DNA of 7,289 nucleotides from Nitrospira sp. (GTDB taxonomy: Bacteria > Nitrospirota > Nitrospiria > Nitrospirales > Nitrospiraceae): NCBI GenBank assembly GCA_015904075.1, contig JABMDH010000048.1, forward strand, positions 1 through 7,289. Reading direction: 5' to 3'. Under the pieces are notes generated by a model. It did no database searches and was not told where the DNA came from. It saw only the letters and a program-made list of their open reading frames with translations. A program made the position numbers and the translations under genes. Positions 5,570 through 7,289 of the stretch are shown here, piece by piece (positions within the stretch are counted from its first letter, which is position 1; every line of letters begins with the position of its first letter).

Positions 5570-6786
5570 GGAGCGATGAATTGTTTCCGGAAGGTCACGA
5601 CCTTGTTTAGATACTCTCTGGTTTCCTGGTAGGGAAGATTGCCACGTAACCGGTCATAGACTGCGGGTGGTTCGAGTCCATTAATAGAGTTGACCGCGGA
5701 AACAGAGTCGGAAGCGAATGCCTTGAATACATTGCGTGTCCCGGTATTGTATGCCGAAATCACGCAGTATTCTCGCGAGATCGTATTGTCGATCTGTTCC
5801 AGTAGGGTATACGATAAAACATTAAGATACGCGACACCTAACTCGATGTTATTTTCAGGATCGAAGAGATACTCACGCGAGGGGGCAGTGTCTTGGCCCG
5901 TGACCTTTCGAAAGGCATCCCGGCCTCCGCTCGTCGGTACGAGTTGCATCAGGCCATAGGCTGGAGCGGAGCTCACAGCAAAGGGATTGAAATTGCTTTC
6001 CGTTCTGATCACGGCGAAGACGAGGCTTGGGCTGATACGGTATTGCTCGGCGAATCGGTTGACGACAGGCCGGTATTTGTCGGCCTGCCGGTTGTTGAAG
6101 TTTGCGACCATCGGAATGGTTGCAAACAATGCGGTCTTCGAAACACCGTTCAGGTCAAGAGATCGAGTTTTAGCCTGGCTCTCGATTATGTAGTCGGCAA
6201 ACCGTTCGGCACTTTCCGGTGTCCGAATGGGGTTGTTTTGGTGATCTGCAACGAGTCCCAGGAGATAGGGGTCTTTGTCGCCCGTGAGTGACACGGCTTT
6301 GTCGGAAAAGAGATCGACGGCTCGAGGATCATTCGGTGTCAGGATGGTCGTGATAATGGCGTTTTTGAGGCTGTTTTTCGGTTGTTTCTCATCGAGTGTT
6401 TCAATGAGCACGGTTCCCTTGTCGAAATCGACGACGGCCCGGCTCATATAGTTCTGGGTGTATTTTACGTAGCGTTTCTGCTCCGGGAGTTTGATCTCTT
6501 TCTCGCCCCACGTTTTCCTGACCTTGCCTGTCAAGGCGTCCATGAGGGTTTCAAAGTCTCGCTGTACGGCGCGTAGGTCCCGTATGGCCGCTTCAGGGTT
6601 TCTCTGGTAGACCTCCACCCGCTCTTTGAGAATTTGAGTGGGAGCTTTTCCTTGTGCCAGATCGACCACCGTCCGGCCTGTGGTTGATCGGAGCAATCGT
6701 TCCGCTGTCGAAAGTGTTTTGTCAGTCGTTTCGCAGCCGGACAGCAATAGTAATACGAGTGCTGAAGCAATGCGTACACACCGCAT
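5551..6786 (-). CDS. mltC: Membrane-bound lytic murein transglycosylase C (411 aa lipoprotein)
   Basis: MltC cleaves the MurNAc-GlcNAc bond of peptidoglycan to form 1,6-anhydro-MurNAc ends, acting from the inner face of the outer membrane. The ATG at 6786 is chosen because AAGGAG (plus-strand 6795-6800) is 8 bases upstream and the protein then begins with a lipoprotein signal ending LLSGC, with lipidated C18; the frame is open to 6885 but without such support. An MltC-type N-terminal domain spans about 55-225 (for example YVKYTQNYMSRAVVDFDKGT). The catalytic SLT domain (about 236-400) has the catalytic Glu at E263 in RTESNFNP, AYGLMQL (276-282), NIELGVAYL (313-321), AYNTG (345-349) and LPYQETREYLNKV (384-396). 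It is longer than the E. coli enzyme (359 residues, from memory), mainly from about 50 extra residues after the lipobox. Confidence 0.93.
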   Translation of the reverse strand: MRCVRIASALVLLLLSGCETTDKTLSTAERLLRSTTGRTVVDLAQGKAPTQILKERVEVYQRNPEAAIRDLRAVQRDFETLMDALTGKVRKTWGEKEIKLPEQKRYVKYTQNYMSRAVVDFDKGTVLIETLDEKQPKNSLKNAIITTILTPNDPRAVDLFSDKAVSLTGDKDPYLLGLVADHQNNPIRTPESAERFADYIIESQAKTRSLDLNGVSKTALFATIPMVANFNNRQADKYRPVVNRFAEQYRISPSLVFAVIRTESNFNPFAVSSAPAYGLMQLVPTSGGRDAFRKVTGQDTAPSREYLFDPENNIELGVAYLNVLSYTLLEQIDNTISREYCVISAYNTGTRNVFKAFASDSVSAVNSINGLEPPAVYDRLRGNLPYQETREYLNKVVTFRKQFIAPTESTP

Positions 6787-6808
6787 GAACGAATCTCCTT
6801 CCGGTTTC

Positions 6809-6831
6809 ACAATTCTGTCGCGGAAATTGTA
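6809..6831 (-). promoter_or_regulatory. Candidate mltC -10 element overlapped by a dyad
   Basis: On the minus strand TACAAT (plus 6826-6831) matches the -10 consensus in five of six positions, about 40 bases before the mltC ATG. No good -35 sits 17 bases further upstream. The inverted repeat ACAATT (6809-6814) and AATTGT (6825-6830), with a 10-base spacer, overlaps this -10 and could be an operator. Both calls are by eye. Confidence 0.3.
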
Positions 6832-6911
6832 CAGAAGTACGAGAGAAAGATGAAGAAGGGAAATAGGGGAGTATTGCACAAGCAAGTAGCCGGTCGGAGG
6901 ACTCGAGTCTG

Positions 6912-6935
6912 GTCCGGCCTATGCGGCAGCCGGAC
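6912..6935 (-). terminator. Hairpin downstream of the GspE/PilB-type gene
   Basis: GTCCGGC (6912-6918) and GCCGGAC (6929-6935) form a perfect 7-bp stem with a 10-base loop, 45 bases after the minus-strand stop at 6981. A 10-base palindrome, GACTCGAGTC (6900-6909), follows. There is no T-run, so termination is only possible, not shown. The short GCAGC-G-GCTGC dyad at 6951-6961 also lies in this gap. Confidence 0.3.
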
Positions 6936-6980
6936 GGATATTCGTTGGGCGCAGCGGCTGCGGTGTGTTCTGCAGCCGTG

Positions 6981-7289
6981 TTACTTGATGGCGACGGCCT
7001 TCACTTCTTTGTAGGCCGTGTGGCCTTGAAGTACCTTGTGAATGCCGTCTTGCACCAGTGTGGTCATGCCTTCGGATAGTGCGGCTTTCAGCATGTCTTC
7101 GGTCCGGGCCTTTTGCTGTACCATGCGTTTGATTTGCTCAGAGCCCAGCAAGAGTTCGTGCAACGCGACGCGTCCTTTGAAGCCGGACCGATTGCAGGTC
7201 TCGCAGCCCTTGCTGCGTGAAAGACGGAACGTATTGTCCTGTTTGATGTCGAGCTTGTCCCAATATTCTTCGCCATACCCGGTGCGGAG
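6981..7289 (-). CDS. GspE/PilB-family secretion or type IV pilus ATPase, C-terminal fragment
   Basis: The gene runs off the right edge; only the last 102 residues are present. These ATPases form cytoplasmic hexamers that drive type II secretion or type IV pilus extension. The visible part carries the second half of the family's zinc-binding tetracysteine motif (GCETC), followed by NRSGFKGRVALHELL, the highly conserved stretch after it, and the C-terminal helices with AALSEGMTTLVQDGIHKVLQG. The Walker boxes and the first CxxC would lie outside the window. The ending VKAVAIK differs from standard PilB, so I do not choose between GspE and PilB. A 194-base gap with a hairpin separates it from mltC on the same strand, so a shared transcript is uncertain. 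Nearby PilZ genes suggest a cyclic-di-GMP link, but that is inference. Confidence 0.85.
   Translation of the reverse strand, partial: LRTGYGEEYWDKLDIKQDNTFRLSRSKGCETCNRSGFKGRVALHELLLGSEQIKRMVQQKARTEDMLKAALSEGMTTLVQDGIHKVLQGHTAYKEVKAVAIK

Noticed and set aside
5690..6291. Plus-strand open frames antisense to mltC
   Set aside because: The minus-strand MltC reading has complete catalytic motifs and a lipoprotein signal, so the plus-strand frames are shadows.

Overview
The window reads as a chromosomal segment of a medium-to-high GC Gram-negative bacterium. An MltC-type lipoprotein murein transglycosylase, an exported small protein, PilZ domains and a GspE/PilB-type secretion ATPase all fit a diderm cell. 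The mix (Crp/Fnr remnant, bacterial RRM protein, RhlE-like helicase, paired PilZ proteins, several orphan small proteins) reminds me of Nitrospira (Nitrospirota). That placement is inference from gene style; there is no rRNA or marker gene here to prove it.

Layout, left to right. Bases 1-213 hold no convincing gene. Bases 214-1118 carry three small plus-strand genes of unknown function with good ribosome binding sites. They are followed by a short open stretch resembling an internally deleted Crp/Fnr regulator (about 1146-1268) and then a small secreted protein (1323-1724). A hairpin lies in the gap before a minus-strand RRM RNA-binding protein (1906-2205). Bases 2206-3267 are poorly coding: two opposing low-confidence ORFs overlap at 2275-2743, followed by about 520 bases with no gene but with several dyads and a possible promoter. 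A DEAD-box RNA helicase of the RhlE type starts at a GTG at 3268. After it comes a perfect 16-bp inverted repeat that ends two bases before the first of two tandem single-domain PilZ genes (4610-4996, 5003-5407). Convergent to these on the minus strand are mltC (5551-6786) and, at the right edge, the C-terminal end of a GspE/PilB ATPase (6981-7289).

Functional themes: RNA handling (RRM protein, DEAD-box helicase), cyclic-di-GMP sensing (two PilZ proteins with intact binding motifs, near a secretion/pilus ATPase) and cell-wall turnover (MltC). The most unusual points are the forced start of the first PilZ gene, whose only plausible Shine-Dalgarno lies inside the 16-bp hairpin, and the Crp/Fnr-like remnant read in frame into the secreted protein. 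No tRNA, rRNA, CRISPR array or insertion sequence was seen, and I found no strong evidence of a wholly new multi-gene system.
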